Shown: positions 1 to 9,749 of the stretch, one piece after another
Layout of the letters: each line of letters opens with the position of its first letter
Numbering within the stretch: position 1 is the first letter of the stretch
Source of the DNA: Porpolomopsis calyptriformis
Lineage: Eukaryota > Basidiomycota > Agaricomycetes > Agaricales > Hygrophoraceae
Length of the DNA: 64,000 nt
Direction of reading: 5' to 3'
Assembly (NCBI GenBank): GCA_951640195.1
Contig: OX621174.1
Coordinates: forward strand, 1,240,001 to 1,304,000
Position numbers and translations under genes: made by a program
Notes under the pieces: model-generated
Told to the model about the DNA's origin: nothing
The model's input: only the letters and a program-made list of their open reading frames with translations
Databases searched by the model: none

Positions 1-1519
1 ACAATGTTTTGCAGAAATTACGCACCCTGAACAGTGCCTTTTTTCAAACCGCAATGGACGCGCGTTATCGGGAAGTGAACCTTCTTAGAAACATTTTAGA
101 TGGGTTTCGAATAGCCAAGATGCTGCAAGAGTTGGAGAGGTTGAGGTAAGTACGAAATGATTAGTTATGATGTATCTGCTGAAAATGGATTTCTTGCGAT
201 TTGCAAGTCAACCCCACATAGCAAGGCGTGTCCGTCGTGTTATCATTGATCTCGCGTACCTGGATGTCTATTTCACGCGTCACGACCACCGTGTCCTGAT
301 AGCAACCTACGACCCACTCGACCTTACCGTCCTCCCATCTCCGATCAAAATTTATTCCAGTGACCCTCTCCAGCAGCTGTCCTTGGCTTTGAACGACACG
401 CTCACTTCTTTCTACGGCGTCACAGATTGCTACCTACGCTGGCACAAAGACACCCCCCACTCCAACTCGGTTCGCGTAATGGCTTATTTATGGCCGTCCC
501 TGTCCTCCGGTCTACTCTCGATCAATTGGGAACTTCCTCCATCTGGCCTCCATTTACTTCTTCAACCAACTTCGACCCACTTTCCCGCCCTCGAAACCCT
601 AAATATTCAAATGGATCTTCTCCTTCGAACGACCCTAGCCGATGAGGATGAGATTTATATTTCTGTTGCAACCTTCCTGAACTCCCATAGTCCCAGCCTC
701 CGATCTCTCTCATTATCATTATCCTCCCACATCCACAACGCGGTTTTGATGGACATCTCGCACTTATTCAGGGAATTAGGACACTTCCCTAAACTTCAAC
801 AATTGTCCTTTGATGTGGGTATCACACTGCGGTATACCTACCTGTCGGTTCCTCGTGCTATCACCCGTTTTTTGAAGGACCATGCCAACACACTGCAATC
901 CTTGACCGTCAAGATTTTCAGCCTCGACCACCAAACAACCACTCCTGCCCCGGAGCTCCGTGTCGAGAGAGTCTTCCCAGCGCTGTTTGCAGTCTCTCTC
1001 AGCCATTTGATCTCATTGAACATCGCTTTCTATCATACCCCAGTAGCTGCAGATTGGACAAATGCAGTGCTAGACATCGTCCCTTTCTTCTCGGACACGT
1101 TGACCTCGTTAAATCTCGATGCATTCGGAGATTCTACTCCTCTCACCTATAAGCAAGTAGAGACTGTTGCCTTGGCTTTCTCCCGTTCAACTCTGGAGAG
1201 CAGATTGAAGACTCTTTCCCTCACCATCAGTAATCTTGCTCCAGGACTTGTGGATTTTCTGGCATTCACTCTTCCTGGCCTCGTAACTCTCACATTAAAT
1301 GTTCTACATCCCAACTATGGATTCGAGGGCGGAGATGGTTCCAGTTCATTTAATGCAGAGAAGAGGTTTCACGCTGCAATGCAAAAACGATTTTACGATG
1401 GCTGGGGACCGTGCGACCTCTGTGTCAGGACGTGCCCGTCTCTTCGCTGGCGTACGATGCTGACAACTCTCACCGCCAAACGTATCCCGGACCTCCAGAG
1501 ACCGCGGTCTGAACCGTAA
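1..1519 (+). CDS. F-box/LRR-type protein, 5' end cut by the window edge
   Basis: The window opens inside exon 1, which reads as the end of an F-box-like segment (MDARYREVNL followed by ARMLQELERL-like residues). A 62-nt intron lies at 146-207 (gtaagt...gcaag), and the second exon opens with SQPHIARRVR and runs to the stop at 1519. The rest is leucine-rich in the irregular way of basidiomycete F-box proteins whose C-terminal part folds as LRRs. The gene at 47805-49246 is a clear paralogue: it has the same MDARYxEVDL segment, an intron at the same codon (AG|G or AG|T) and RQPHIACRVR after it. That homology fixes the splice. The presumed role is a substrate receptor of an SCF ubiquitin ligase, but no target can be inferred. 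The F-box itself lies mostly off the window. Confidence 0.75.
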
Positions 1520-2010
1520 CTTGGCGTTCTGATGAGCAGTTGAAGAGGAGGGTATATACGGTGAAGAGTTATCCGTACCGCCCCCGGCATGTCGAGAGGA
1601 TTCGCAGGTGGAGTTATGCTATATTAATGGGTTATTTGTTCCAGGGTGCGAAGAGGTTTGTGGGAGCCGGGTACGACGAAGAACCATCTTTACAATCCAT
1701 CAGAATTTTCACTACCTGAAGCAGCTCGCTGGAAGTGTACCACTGCACAAATACCGACTCGTTGAGATCGGGGTGCATGAGATGTTGCACGCCCAATGAA
1801 TCGAGCCGGATGGCGTCTTCCCATGGCAGGAATGGGGTTCCCAGCGTACGACGATGCTTCCACCCACCTGAGCGAGTGAGGGAAATGACGCGGTCACAAG
1901 CTTATTGCAATTCAGCAAAGTCGTATTGGCATTTCAAGGCCACACATGGTGCCATGGCTGACTTGGGACGCGTTCGTAGCTCCTTGACATGTGGATCATC
2001 GTTTGAAAAG
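1520..2010. other. Intergenic region, nothing recognised
   Basis: About 490 nt between convergent gene ends. Small reading frames occur on both strands, but none has splice signals or a recognisable motif. Confidence 0.5.
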
Positions 2011-3051
2011 CTACAGTCTTATGACAGACCAAATCAAAAGGTAATCTCCGATATCACTTTGGACTTCTTTCAACTTCGCTTGTACATCGACGGTCCCCTT
2101 CCTAAACACAGTTCCGTCCCAAAGGTCCCGCCAGCTATCAGGTGAGTGAGTGAAGATGCTGTGTCCGCTCGCTAGATGTATAAATCCGCGTTCAGGTTTG
2201 CCGAGGTGGACACCCAGTATCACAGAGCCGGGGAGAGGGGAGAGGAGAGAGGCGAGGGATTGAGCTAGATTCAATTGACCTTGTTCGTTGAATAAATGAA
2301 AGAATGAAGAGGTGTGGATTGCGGAAAGGTGACCATGAAGGGGAGTTAATGATGTGAGAGAAGGCAAGGAGGGCATCGGAGTAGAGGGAACCTCATAGAA
2401 AGGCGGCACGGACACAAGGAAATTTGGATCAAAAGCGTCCCCTGGAATGAATGAAACAGGAAATGTTTCTGAGGTTGATTTGAAAAATTCGTGCCCCAGA
2501 TCCCAGAACTCTGAGTGGAAAGTCAGTGCCGTTTGGCATGAAGGTGAATTTCAGGTAACCTTGTCGTAGATCGGATGCGATCACATTTTGCATCGGAAAG
2601 CCGTCACTGATAGCTTTCCTAACATCATTTCCAACTGTGTATAGGTGAGAACATGACCATCGAATCAGACCAGAGACGCACAACAACAGCCAAGATCAAG
2701 TAAGACAGCACCCTCTCGCTCTTTTCCAAGTTTCAGAACTTGTCCATACGCAGGCAGCCTGGATATCTTGGACCTTGAAGAATATGAGATACATACGGAA
2801 CATGAAAATTTTTCTCACTTTGCAAAGGAGAATTTGCGGATGCAAGGGTATCCATAAACCTAAAAGGAATTGTTTCGTGAACACGGGATATGATGATAGT
2901 CCATTACATCGTATGCCTTGGCTTGAACAGCCAAGATATGTGCTTTCAAGTCCTGGTCATTATCGATGCCCGTTTGAGTCTTGAGAAGGGCAGACTCATC
3001 AGGCTCGAGATGGTATAAATTCTCGTCGAGTGGACGTCCGATATTCGACAT
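2011..3051 (-). CDS. AusD-type SAM-dependent methyltransferase
   Basis: Splicing six short exons on the minus strand gives one protein of about 280 aa. It starts MSNIGRPLDENLYHLEPD, passes through YGYPCIRKFSFAK, SKISRLPAYGQVLKLG and LLDLGCCFGNDVRK, continues with ASDLRQEFWDLGHELFK, FIPGDAFDPNFL and SVILGVHLGKPERG, and ends DYLLIWSVIRL. LDLGCCFGNDVRK is motif I (SAM-binding loop), ASDL is the acidic motif-II region, and the WSVxR ending is typical of this family. Relatives methylate meroterpenoid, polyketide and similar acids in fungal clusters; the substrate here cannot be told. The gene diverges from the MBOAT gene at 3192, with 140 nt between starts, and a TGACGTCA palindrome lies 9 nt upstream of its ATG. 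No nonsense or frameshift was seen once the introns are removed. Confidence 0.85.
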
Positions 3052-3191
3052 CGTTAAGGTGACGTCAGTCGAGTCACCGGCAAGTCCCGACCCCCCCTCT
3101 TACTCTTACTCTTACGCACCGCTTTCGAGTGCATAGGTTTATCGGTTTGAGTGTCGAGGGAGGCGTTGAACCCGGGAGAGCATACCCAGAC
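3052..3191. promoter_or_regulatory. Shared divergent promoter, methyltransferase/MBOAT
   Basis: This 140-nt region separates two divergent genes. It contains a perfect CRE-type palindrome TGACGTCA at 3060-3067 (bZIP site in fungi), followed by a second half site (gagtca), a C run, and three tandem copies of cttact at about 3099-3116. If the MBOAT gene starts at 3129 instead of 3192 the shared region is shorter. Confidence 0.45.
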
Positions 3192-4555
3192 ATGTCTTGG
3201 TCAGTCATCTCCCCCGTCGTACCCCACAGAAACACTCACCCTAACTTTCACAGGCTAACTACCCTTATACCATCACCCGACGACAGAAATCCACTCACCT
3301 TCTCGTCCTTCTCCGCAGATTTTTTGCCCGTCTTATTCTGCTACTATGCTACCGCCGTTATGGTCCTCATACCAAACACTTTTCGCATGAGGCTTGCGTT
3401 CCTACCCCTGACCCTGTGGTCCGCCTTTCGTGCAGCTACCTCTATTGACATCGCTTTGGCCTTCAACTCACCTGGCCTTGCCTACCTGAATTACGGTTTA
3501 TGCGTGAGGAACCCCTATCCTTTCTCCTTTTTTCTGGTGGCTTATTCCGATCACAATATGTATAGATTCTGATGGTAACAACGTGCATGCGCGCCATAGA
3601 ATGGACGTTCTGCATGAAACCATTCGTCAGGGTAGAACTTGGGTCCCATTCACGCCAAAAACTATCCCCCAAAGTGGGTCACGGAAGCCACTCGGGAGAT
3701 TTAGGGAGGACTTTATGGAATGCATTCGAACTATTATTCAATCTACGCGGACACGGCTGGAATTGGTCAGGTGGCTTACAACTGCCACCCGAAACTCGCC
3801 GGGTCGGGTCAACTCCCGCCTTCATCTTCGCCGTCCTGGCCTCGTTAGTCGAGAATACCTTAGTCCTGGACGCATCCCTCTACATTATCCAATCATTTTC
3901 TCCCTCGACTTTCGGTTCCCCTGTGGGGGGCACCATCTATGATTCATCCTTACCCCTAATTTATCGGTATGCACGATCAAGCTTTATATCCTTGCTTTCT
4001 GGCCTCGTAGTCCACTGCGCCATTCAAGTGGGCTATGATGTATTTACGGTTATCGGTATCATTCTCTTTCGGCAATACCCCGCGCAATGGCCCCCTATTT
4101 TCAACGAACCCTGGCGGTCCACGTCCTTATCCGAATTCTGGGCCAAAAGATGGCATCAAGTTTTCCGACGCTCCTTTATTTCCGTAGGCGGCAACCCGTT
4201 ATATTTTCTTATAGGCCGTCCGGGGAGTGTCATGGGTGTGTTCTTCGCGTCCGGTCTGCTCCATGACCTTGGCATGTGGGGAATGGGAAGAGGGACGGAA
4301 TTCTGGAGCGTGGCCGGCTTTTTCTTGGTGATGGGCGTCGGTGTTGTTATGGAAGGCGTGTGGAAGAACGTCTTTGGTAGGAAAATCGGCGGATGGACGG
4401 GATGGACTTGGACGATGCTTTGGGGCATTGGTTGGTCCCATATCTTGGTGGATGCATGGCTCAGACGAGGCTTGGCGGGCAGCATATTCATGCCAGAGTC
4501 TAGTAGGCCGTCGAAGATCTTTGTAGATTATCTGTATCGCCTACTTCGCAACTAG
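3192..4555 (+). CDS. Wax-synthase-like MBOAT acyltransferase
   Basis: Exon 1 ends at the codon TGC before an intron at about 3506-3568 (gtgagg...tatag). Exon 2 continues with ILMVTTCMRAIEWTF. The protein is about 430 aa with many hydrophobic segments and the family core RAIEWTF, FWAKRWHQVFRR (the conserved N/RFWxxxWH block), SGLLHDLGMWG (the likely active-site His) and a hydrophobic C-terminal third. Fungal homologues of this wax-synthase type O-acetylate terpenoids and related metabolites in the ER membrane. The ATG at 3192 was chosen because it lies just before the conserved region. An in-frame ATG at 3129 is possible, and the N-terminus may contain another small intron. Pairing with an AusD-type methyltransferase suggests a tailoring pair, but no terpene cyclase or PKS lies in the window. 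Confidence 0.8.
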
Positions 4556-4635
4556 TTAGATAAACCACAAACATACTTGGGAATTAATATAACGTTCACT
4601 CCTCGGGTTATTATGAAACCCTATGCTACGTGCTG

Positions 4636-4805
4636 AGCATTCCAAGAGCCTCTCGCAAGCAATTGCAGACTCACTTCAAGGATCTCATGTTCGTGTTATG
4701 TCGGAAGTAATGTGTCTCGGGTATCGGCTCTGACTGCCTGGTGTCGAGCATCCCAACAATCCTCTTGGGAGCCTCTCGGAAGCAGTTCCAGACTCTCATC
4801 ACCCA
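4636..4805 (-). repeat. Dispersed repeat units, inverted orientation
   Basis: Two partial units of a GC-rich repeat whose core reads (reverse strand) gaggctcccaagagga, then gggatgctcg, aggcagtcagagccgat and gagacacattacttc. The same core occurs in the opposite orientation at 5060-5395 and 8421-8660. No coding function is visible; the short frames that cross it keep no conserved motif. Confidence 0.6.
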
Positions 4806-5059
4806 TTCTACCATTTACCAGTTTTTATCCCTACATCCCTCATCTCTGTCACTGTGAAATATGGTAAGTGAGATCCACCATTTTCTTCTTCATGAAACCA
4901 ACGGAAGTACATCTACAAAGCTTCAAGAAGTACGGTTGCGCCTTCGTTGAGAGCCTCAGTCAAGCCGATCTCTGATCATCCACGTTTTTACCGGCAAAGG
5001 AAGTGGCCTGGGTACATTCCTTATGACATAAGAAACCCTGCCAAGCGGCCTTCATGATC

Positions 5060-5395
5060 CCCAACTGCTTCCGGGAGGCTCGCAAGATCGTGGGACGCTC
5101 AGCACTCTGCCACTGCTCGTGAGAGGCTCCTGAGAGGATTACTGGAATGCTCGGCACGAGGCAGTCAGAGCCGATCCGAACGGAAGGTCTCCGAGACCCA
5201 TTTCTTTCGGCATAACTCCATCTTGGAGAACGTGAGTACATCCTCAAGGTGCTGCCCAAACTCCAACTGCTTACGAAAGGCTCCCAAGAGGATTGCTGGG
5301 ATGCTCGGCACGAGGCAGTCTCTCCGAGACCGTTTACTTTCGACATCATAATCCCGTCTCAGAGACCGTGAGAACATCTCCAAGGTGCTGCCTAA
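5060..5395 (+). repeat. Tandem dispersed-repeat units left of the Harbinger element
   Basis: At least two to three diverged copies of a unit of roughly 150 nt follow one another: gaggctcctgagaggatt, ggaatgctcggcacgaggc, ggtctccgagaccca, then cgtgagtacatcctcaagg, then the cycle again from about 5265. They are direct relative to 8421-8660 and inverted relative to 4636-4805, so copies bracket the transposon on both sides. Confidence 0.6.
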
Positions 5396-5559
5396 GAGCT
5401 TGGACAGCAATTCAGCATCGCCAGCTTGGCGGTGGCGTCGGACACGTGAATGCTGAGGCCGAGTGTGCCGCATTCAAGCGGAGACGATTTACCTCCAGGC
5501 AAACGGACCCACGCATACGCATGAAGGTGAGGCGCTCTGCGAGACTCGCGAAAGTTCGA

Positions 5560-6760
5560 ATGGATCGCGTAAATTGGACGACCGAGGATGAGAAGGCCCT
5601 CATTGCTTTCCTTACGGAGCATAGGGCTGAGGCAGGCGATGGTGTAAACTTCAAACAAACAATCTGGAATTCTGCTGCAACAGAGATGGCTGCGCGGCCT
5701 TACCAGGGAGCTGCGAAATCCCCAAGTTCATGTAGGAATAAATGGGCCAAGGTAATCTCAAGTTATATTTCATGAATACTTATTGATATCTTGCACCTTA
5801 CAGCTTAAAGAAACGTTCCAGATCGTTCAAAGCCTTTCATCTCAGTCTGGTTTTAGTTGGGACCTTGATCGTGGTGCCAACATAGGTCTGGCAGAGAGAT
5901 CTGTATGGGATGATTATGTGAAGGTGTGTTCTATATATCTTATAGGTTTTTTTTGCTCATCCTGCTATTAGAAACACCCTCGTGCTTCCCCATTCCGCAA
6001 CAAAGGTTGGGTCCATTGGGATGACATGGCAGTCCTTATGCCAACCACGGCAAAGGGGACACATGTTTTCCGCCATGCACAACCAGCAGGAACATTGGCC
6101 AGTGACTGGAACACCGCTAGTACCCCATCTACCTCGTCTCATCAACCTCCGACTAACTTATTGCCACCACTGCCCCATCTCCTTTTGAATACTCCCCAAT
6201 CTTCCCCTCATGCTCCTATTTCAGCACACTCCCTGCAAGACCTACTCCGGGCAATACCCTACTCCCCCAACACTGTGCCCCCCCCCTCTTCTTCTGCACC
6301 AGCATCCGTCTCATCTTCATCTATCGGCAAGCGAAAATACTCTGCGCTTGAGACCCCCAATGCCAATATGTCCACCCAATCTTCACTAGTATTATCACAA
6401 GTTAGTGGGCCAGCTTTATCTAGCAAACGCGCTACCAAGGCCAGCCAGGCAATGGAACTGTCTGCTCGGCTAGACATCTTCAATGCAACTTACCAAGCCA
6501 GCATGCTACAGAATGAGCTTCATGCCCAAGCTGCACTGCAGAATAGCAAGGACTCGCAGATTTCCAAAGCAAGAACCCTTTCGCAGCAGCAAGAGGAACA
6601 CCTCACGTATGATCAGTTGGCTGCCCTCTGGGATGTCTTTAGTAGTGTGCGTGAGGCAGATGCCTATTTGCTTATCAACAATGAGGGGTTTCGGAAGGCC
6701 TGGGTGAAGAGGAAAATGGTACAGGCTGGGTTTCCCAACCTCCCTCCATCATCACCTTGA
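5560..6760 (+). CDS. Myb/SANT-like DNA-binding protein of the Harbinger element
   Basis: Three exons join cleanly. The first runs from MDRVNWTTEDEKALIAFL to CRNKWAK (intron about 5752-5804). The second is LKETFQIVQSLSSQSG to WDDYVK (intron about 5923-5970). The third is KHPRASPFRNKGW to the stop at 6760. The first 130 residues form a Myb/SANT-like domain with conserved tryptophans (NWT, IWN, NKW, VWDDY, GWVHWDDM) and TAKGTHVFR. A Ser/Pro/Thr-rich linker and a KR-rich segment (IGKRKYS) follow, then a C-terminal helix around LTYDQLAALWDVFS. In Harbinger elements this partner brings the transposase to the nucleus and the transposon ends. The frame has no stop or frameshift, unlike its transposase partner. 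An upstream ATG at 5521 is also in frame. Confidence 0.8.
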
Positions 6761-6878
6761 TATGTATGTGATTGTACGCTAGTGTATTGTTTTTTCTCTC
6801 ATGTTAAATGCGCATCAATAGAATGATTTTTTTTCTTGGATTTGTAACAATATATTCACGACGGAAAACATAAATGGA

Positions 6879-8256
6879 CTACAACATGCCCCTCACTGCA
6901 AGAACCATCTGATATTGGTCCCACATTGCATTAGCTATCACCTCACGCCGTTCATTTGCCCACACTCGCTCTGCACGGCTTGGGGGACCCGACCCTAATA
7001 CGCCCTGACTTTCCAAGTCAACTTCTTCGGCTTCATGTTCTTGGTATCGCATAATTTCATTGGTATCAGGGTCATGCCGGCGGATGAAATTGTGGAGGCT
7101 GCAGGTTGCTGGGGGGATTCGAGCCTGTTTATCCATACTGTACTGTGGTGGTAACAGAAGGATTTTAAACCGATTTTTCAGAACTCCAAAAACACATTCA
7201 ACAACATTTCACGCCCCTGCATGTCGAAGGTTGAACAATTCATGTGGGTTTGCGGGCCTAAGAAAGTAGTTAGCCTAGGAAAAAGATAATCTAAACAGCT
7301 CACCGAAGGCCAGCATGCCTAAACTCGTCAAGGTGATAACGCTGACCTCGGAAGGGGACAACGAGCTCACTACATGACCCGAAGCCAGCATCACCTAAAT
7401 AATATTTCCCAGGAGGTATCCTGAGGTCTGTCAGTCATGCATTATTCCAAACAGCAGCATCTGATGCTGACCCTTCCCAACCACTGAGTACATACATGAA
7501 TTTGAGGTCAAACGAGCAAGCCATTAGACAGTTTTGTGTCATTCCACCCTTGCGATTACGCGATGCTGCCCGCTCGCTGGCAGATGGTGTGCAGATGATA
7601 TGAGTACCATCGATTGCACCAATTGCATCTGCAAAGAAAGGGAACAGTTTAGGATCATTTTGTATACATTCAGGTGTTGGATCAGTTGCAAGGGGCAGGG
7701 TTATATTTTCGGTATAGAATGGAGCCGACGAAAAATAGGAAAGCATAGTGAGAAAATACCTAATACATAATTGTAAGCGAGGGAAAAAATAAGAAAGAAC
7801 AAATTACTTTGAGATTGTGGAATGGGAATGCTGGAACCGTTCTCCAAGATGTCGAGAAGACTGCCCAGTTACACAGGCATGTAAAAAGATAGCAGCTTGT
7901 TCCTCAAGAGATATGAATTTTCCATCAGTGAGGCCATGACGTCGCATTGTGTAAATCAAATGCTGGAAAACAGGAAGATGGACGCCAAGTTCACATTGGA
8001 TTCATTTTGGATGTCCCGTCAAAAGCTCAAGGACCCAGGCTTGGCCAGTGAGAGCTGAAGTGTGGTATGGAATTTTAACATGGGATTGAACATAGAGTGA
8101 TATAGCATGGGACATAACAGACGCAAAAAATGTTGCTAATTCTTGTCCCTGAAGGCCACGCTTGCGAACTTGGCTGTAGGAATTGTGATCGAAGGAATTG
8201 GAGGTGTCGCTGTCATTACCACTGTCATTATCACTGTCATCGCTTGAGGACTGCAT
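6879..8256 (-). pseudogene. HARBI1-like (DDE_Tnp_4) transposase, three in-frame TGA codons
   Basis: The gene is read on the minus strand with two introns: about 7750-7810, ending before YFLTMLSYFSS, and about 7262-7303, joining HAGLR to PANPHELFN. It shows the full family order: an acidic N-terminus; GHPK-stop-IQCELGVHLPVF; GQSSRHLGERFQHSHSTIS; FFADAIGAIDGTHI (first catalytic Asp); RNRKGGMTQNCL; VLSGWEGSASDAAVW; KYYLGDAGFG (second Asp); RNVVE-type block with its catalytic Glu; and PATCSLHNFIRRHD near the C-terminus. TGA codons interrupt it at 8002-8004, 7435-7437 and 7209-7211. All three sit where family members normally have Arg (GHPxRI, NNARLTDL, AGARNVVE), so a CGA-to-TGA transition explains each one. 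No frameshift was seen. Confidence 0.8.
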
Positions 8257-8420
8257 GGTGGTATAGGCTTATCATGCTCACATCGTTCATCAATTGCGAT
8301 AAGGTCGGAGAATGAATGCTACTTCTTATCATATTTGTACATGTTTTGTGTATATTCTATATACAGTAATACCTTACCAAGAAGCTGGCATCACTGCGCT
8401 GGCATCTAAGCTCTAAACTG

Positions 8421-8660
8421 TCATGATCTCTAACTGCTTCCGAAAGGCTCCCAAGAGGATTACTGGGATGCTCCGCACGAGGTATTCAGAGCCGATCTGA
8501 ACGGAAGGTCTCCGAGACCCATTACTTGTGACATAATAACCCTGTCTCGGAGATGGTGAGGTGCAAGCCGGGATGCTCAGCACTCTGCAACTGCTTGCGA
8601 GAGGCTCCCAAGAGGACTTGGAATAGAGTGTCAGAGCCGATCTGAACGGAAATGAGAGGT
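8421..8660 (+). repeat. Dispersed-repeat units right of the Harbinger element
   Basis: Two units: gaaaggctcccaagaggatt, gggatgctccgcacgag, gaacggaaggtctccgag and accctgtctcggag, then a second, shorter copy from about 8560 (gatgctcagcactctgc, gcgagaggctcccaagagg, cagagccgatctgaacgga). They match the units at 5060-5395 in the same orientation. Confidence 0.6.
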
Positions 8661-8778
8661 AAGAAACTTTGTGATTTGATTTGACCAATGTAACACTACA
8701 GAAACAGGCAATTCCATTACTTATTAAAGACTCAACTATGCCTGTGTATCCTTCTTCCATCCCTTTGTCGCATTCGTT

Positions 8779-8955
8779 CATCAGCAAAACCCGATATGTC
8801 TACAGGAAACTACATAGTTACTTGTAGTTGGACTGTAGATAGTTGTAGAAAAGGTTATGTGTCTGTGTAGATCTGTCAATCTACAGAGTTCTACAGAGTA
8901 CTGTGTAGCTTTCTGTAGATTGTTGTAGAATCCTTAAAATCGGGTTTTGCTGATG
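8779..8955. mobile_element. Small TIR element (MITE-like), 177 nt
   Basis: It is bounded by a perfect 17-nt inverted repeat, catcagcaaaacccgat at 8779-8795 and atcgggttttgctgatg at 8939-8955. The interior is dominated by short tgtaga/tctaca words in both orientations, so the whole piece can fold back on itself. It has no coding capacity. A clear target-site duplication was not found next to the termini, so the superfamily is unassigned. Confidence 0.65.
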
Positions 8956-9028
8956 TTCTGCCAGCTGGATTGTTAATCCTTCTCTCTGTCATAATTGCTC
9001 AAGCCTGTCTCAAAATAATGTAAAGGAT

Positions 9029-9148
9029 TACAGCTTCAACTTTGCAGCTATCTCTTCTTTCAGGGTTAGTCCAGAAGGGATCAACATTTTCCTCGATCCC
9101 TTCTGGACTATCCCTGGAAGAAGAGATATTGGTGAAATTGAAGCTGTA
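9029..9148. repeat. Long imperfect hairpin, 54-nt arms
   Basis: The arms 9029-9082 and 9095-9148 are reverse complements at 46 of 54 positions and enclose a 12-nt loop (aacattttcctc). The outer arm starts tacagcttcaa and the inner arm ends tagtccagaagggatc. Mismatches cluster in the middle of the stem. It could be the core of a foldback MITE or a precursor of microRNA-like small RNA. No gene overlaps it. Confidence 0.7.
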
Positions 9149-9149
9149 G

Positions 9150-9749
9150 TTGTTTCATGCAAGTGGATCGTCTATATTTTTGGCATCTGCTTTCTTATAC
9201 CTATTCCAATAGAACGTCAGAAACCTTGTCAGTGGGGGGGGAGGCTCAGGTCTGCCCGGAAGCAAGGGAACGACTTCCGTGTCAGCCAAATCGAAAGGTA
9301 AAGAAGAAAAACTAGTTTCCCTCCCGCTATGACTCACATTTAGCACCCTTCACGCCATGTCAGTTGATCAAATGAGTTTGACGGCAGTGGTGCTTGCCTT
9401 CAAGGTGCGAAAATGCTGAACAGTACAGGTTTTCCATATGGTCATTGGGTGACTAGAGGAATGGTTTCGCGTGCAGTGGACAGGCGGGACTTCCCAAGGT
9501 TGGATCATTCAGTGTGATGAGGACGATAGGCGACTGGGATGATAATTATAAGGAGTGCATACAACGAGGCAATGCTGAGCAAAACGCAGAAAGAAAAAAA
9601 AGAAAGAAAAAAAAAAAGGACATTGAGCTAGCTGGTGTACAAAGGTGTATTGGGATGGGGCATCACAAATTACGGGCTTAACACTGCTAGAAACGTTACA
9701 AAGTCTAAAAGTATTTGCACCACGAAGGTCTGATCGATCGGTCGATTGG
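9150..9749. other. Intergenic region with an A/G-rich tract
   Basis: No gene was recognised. It contains a G run near 9234 and an A-rich tract (agaaagaaaaaaaaaaa) near 9590-9618, just beyond the 3' end of the minus-strand gene at 9750. Confidence 0.4.

Larger units (their letters stand above)
5396..8413. mobile_element. PIF/Harbinger-type DNA transposon
   Basis: The element carries the two genes that define this superfamily, arranged convergently: a Myb/SANT-like DNA-binding protein (+, 5560-6760) and a HARBI1/DDE_Tnp_4-type transposase (-, 6879-8256). The proposed ends are an imperfect inverted repeat of about 40 nt. The left end (5396-5437) starts gagcttggacagcaattcag. The right end (8376-8413), read on the minus strand, starts gagcttagatgccagcgcag and shares the core catcgccagctt/gatgccagctt. 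The 3-nt target duplication expected for Harbinger was not established, so the ends are tentative. The transposase has three in-frame TGAs, so the copy cannot transpose autonomously. Confidence 0.65.

Noticed and set aside
4960..5473. Minus-strand reading frames of 100-130 aa in the repeat island
   Set aside because: They are translations of the dispersed repeat, share no motif with a known protein and lack splice continuity.
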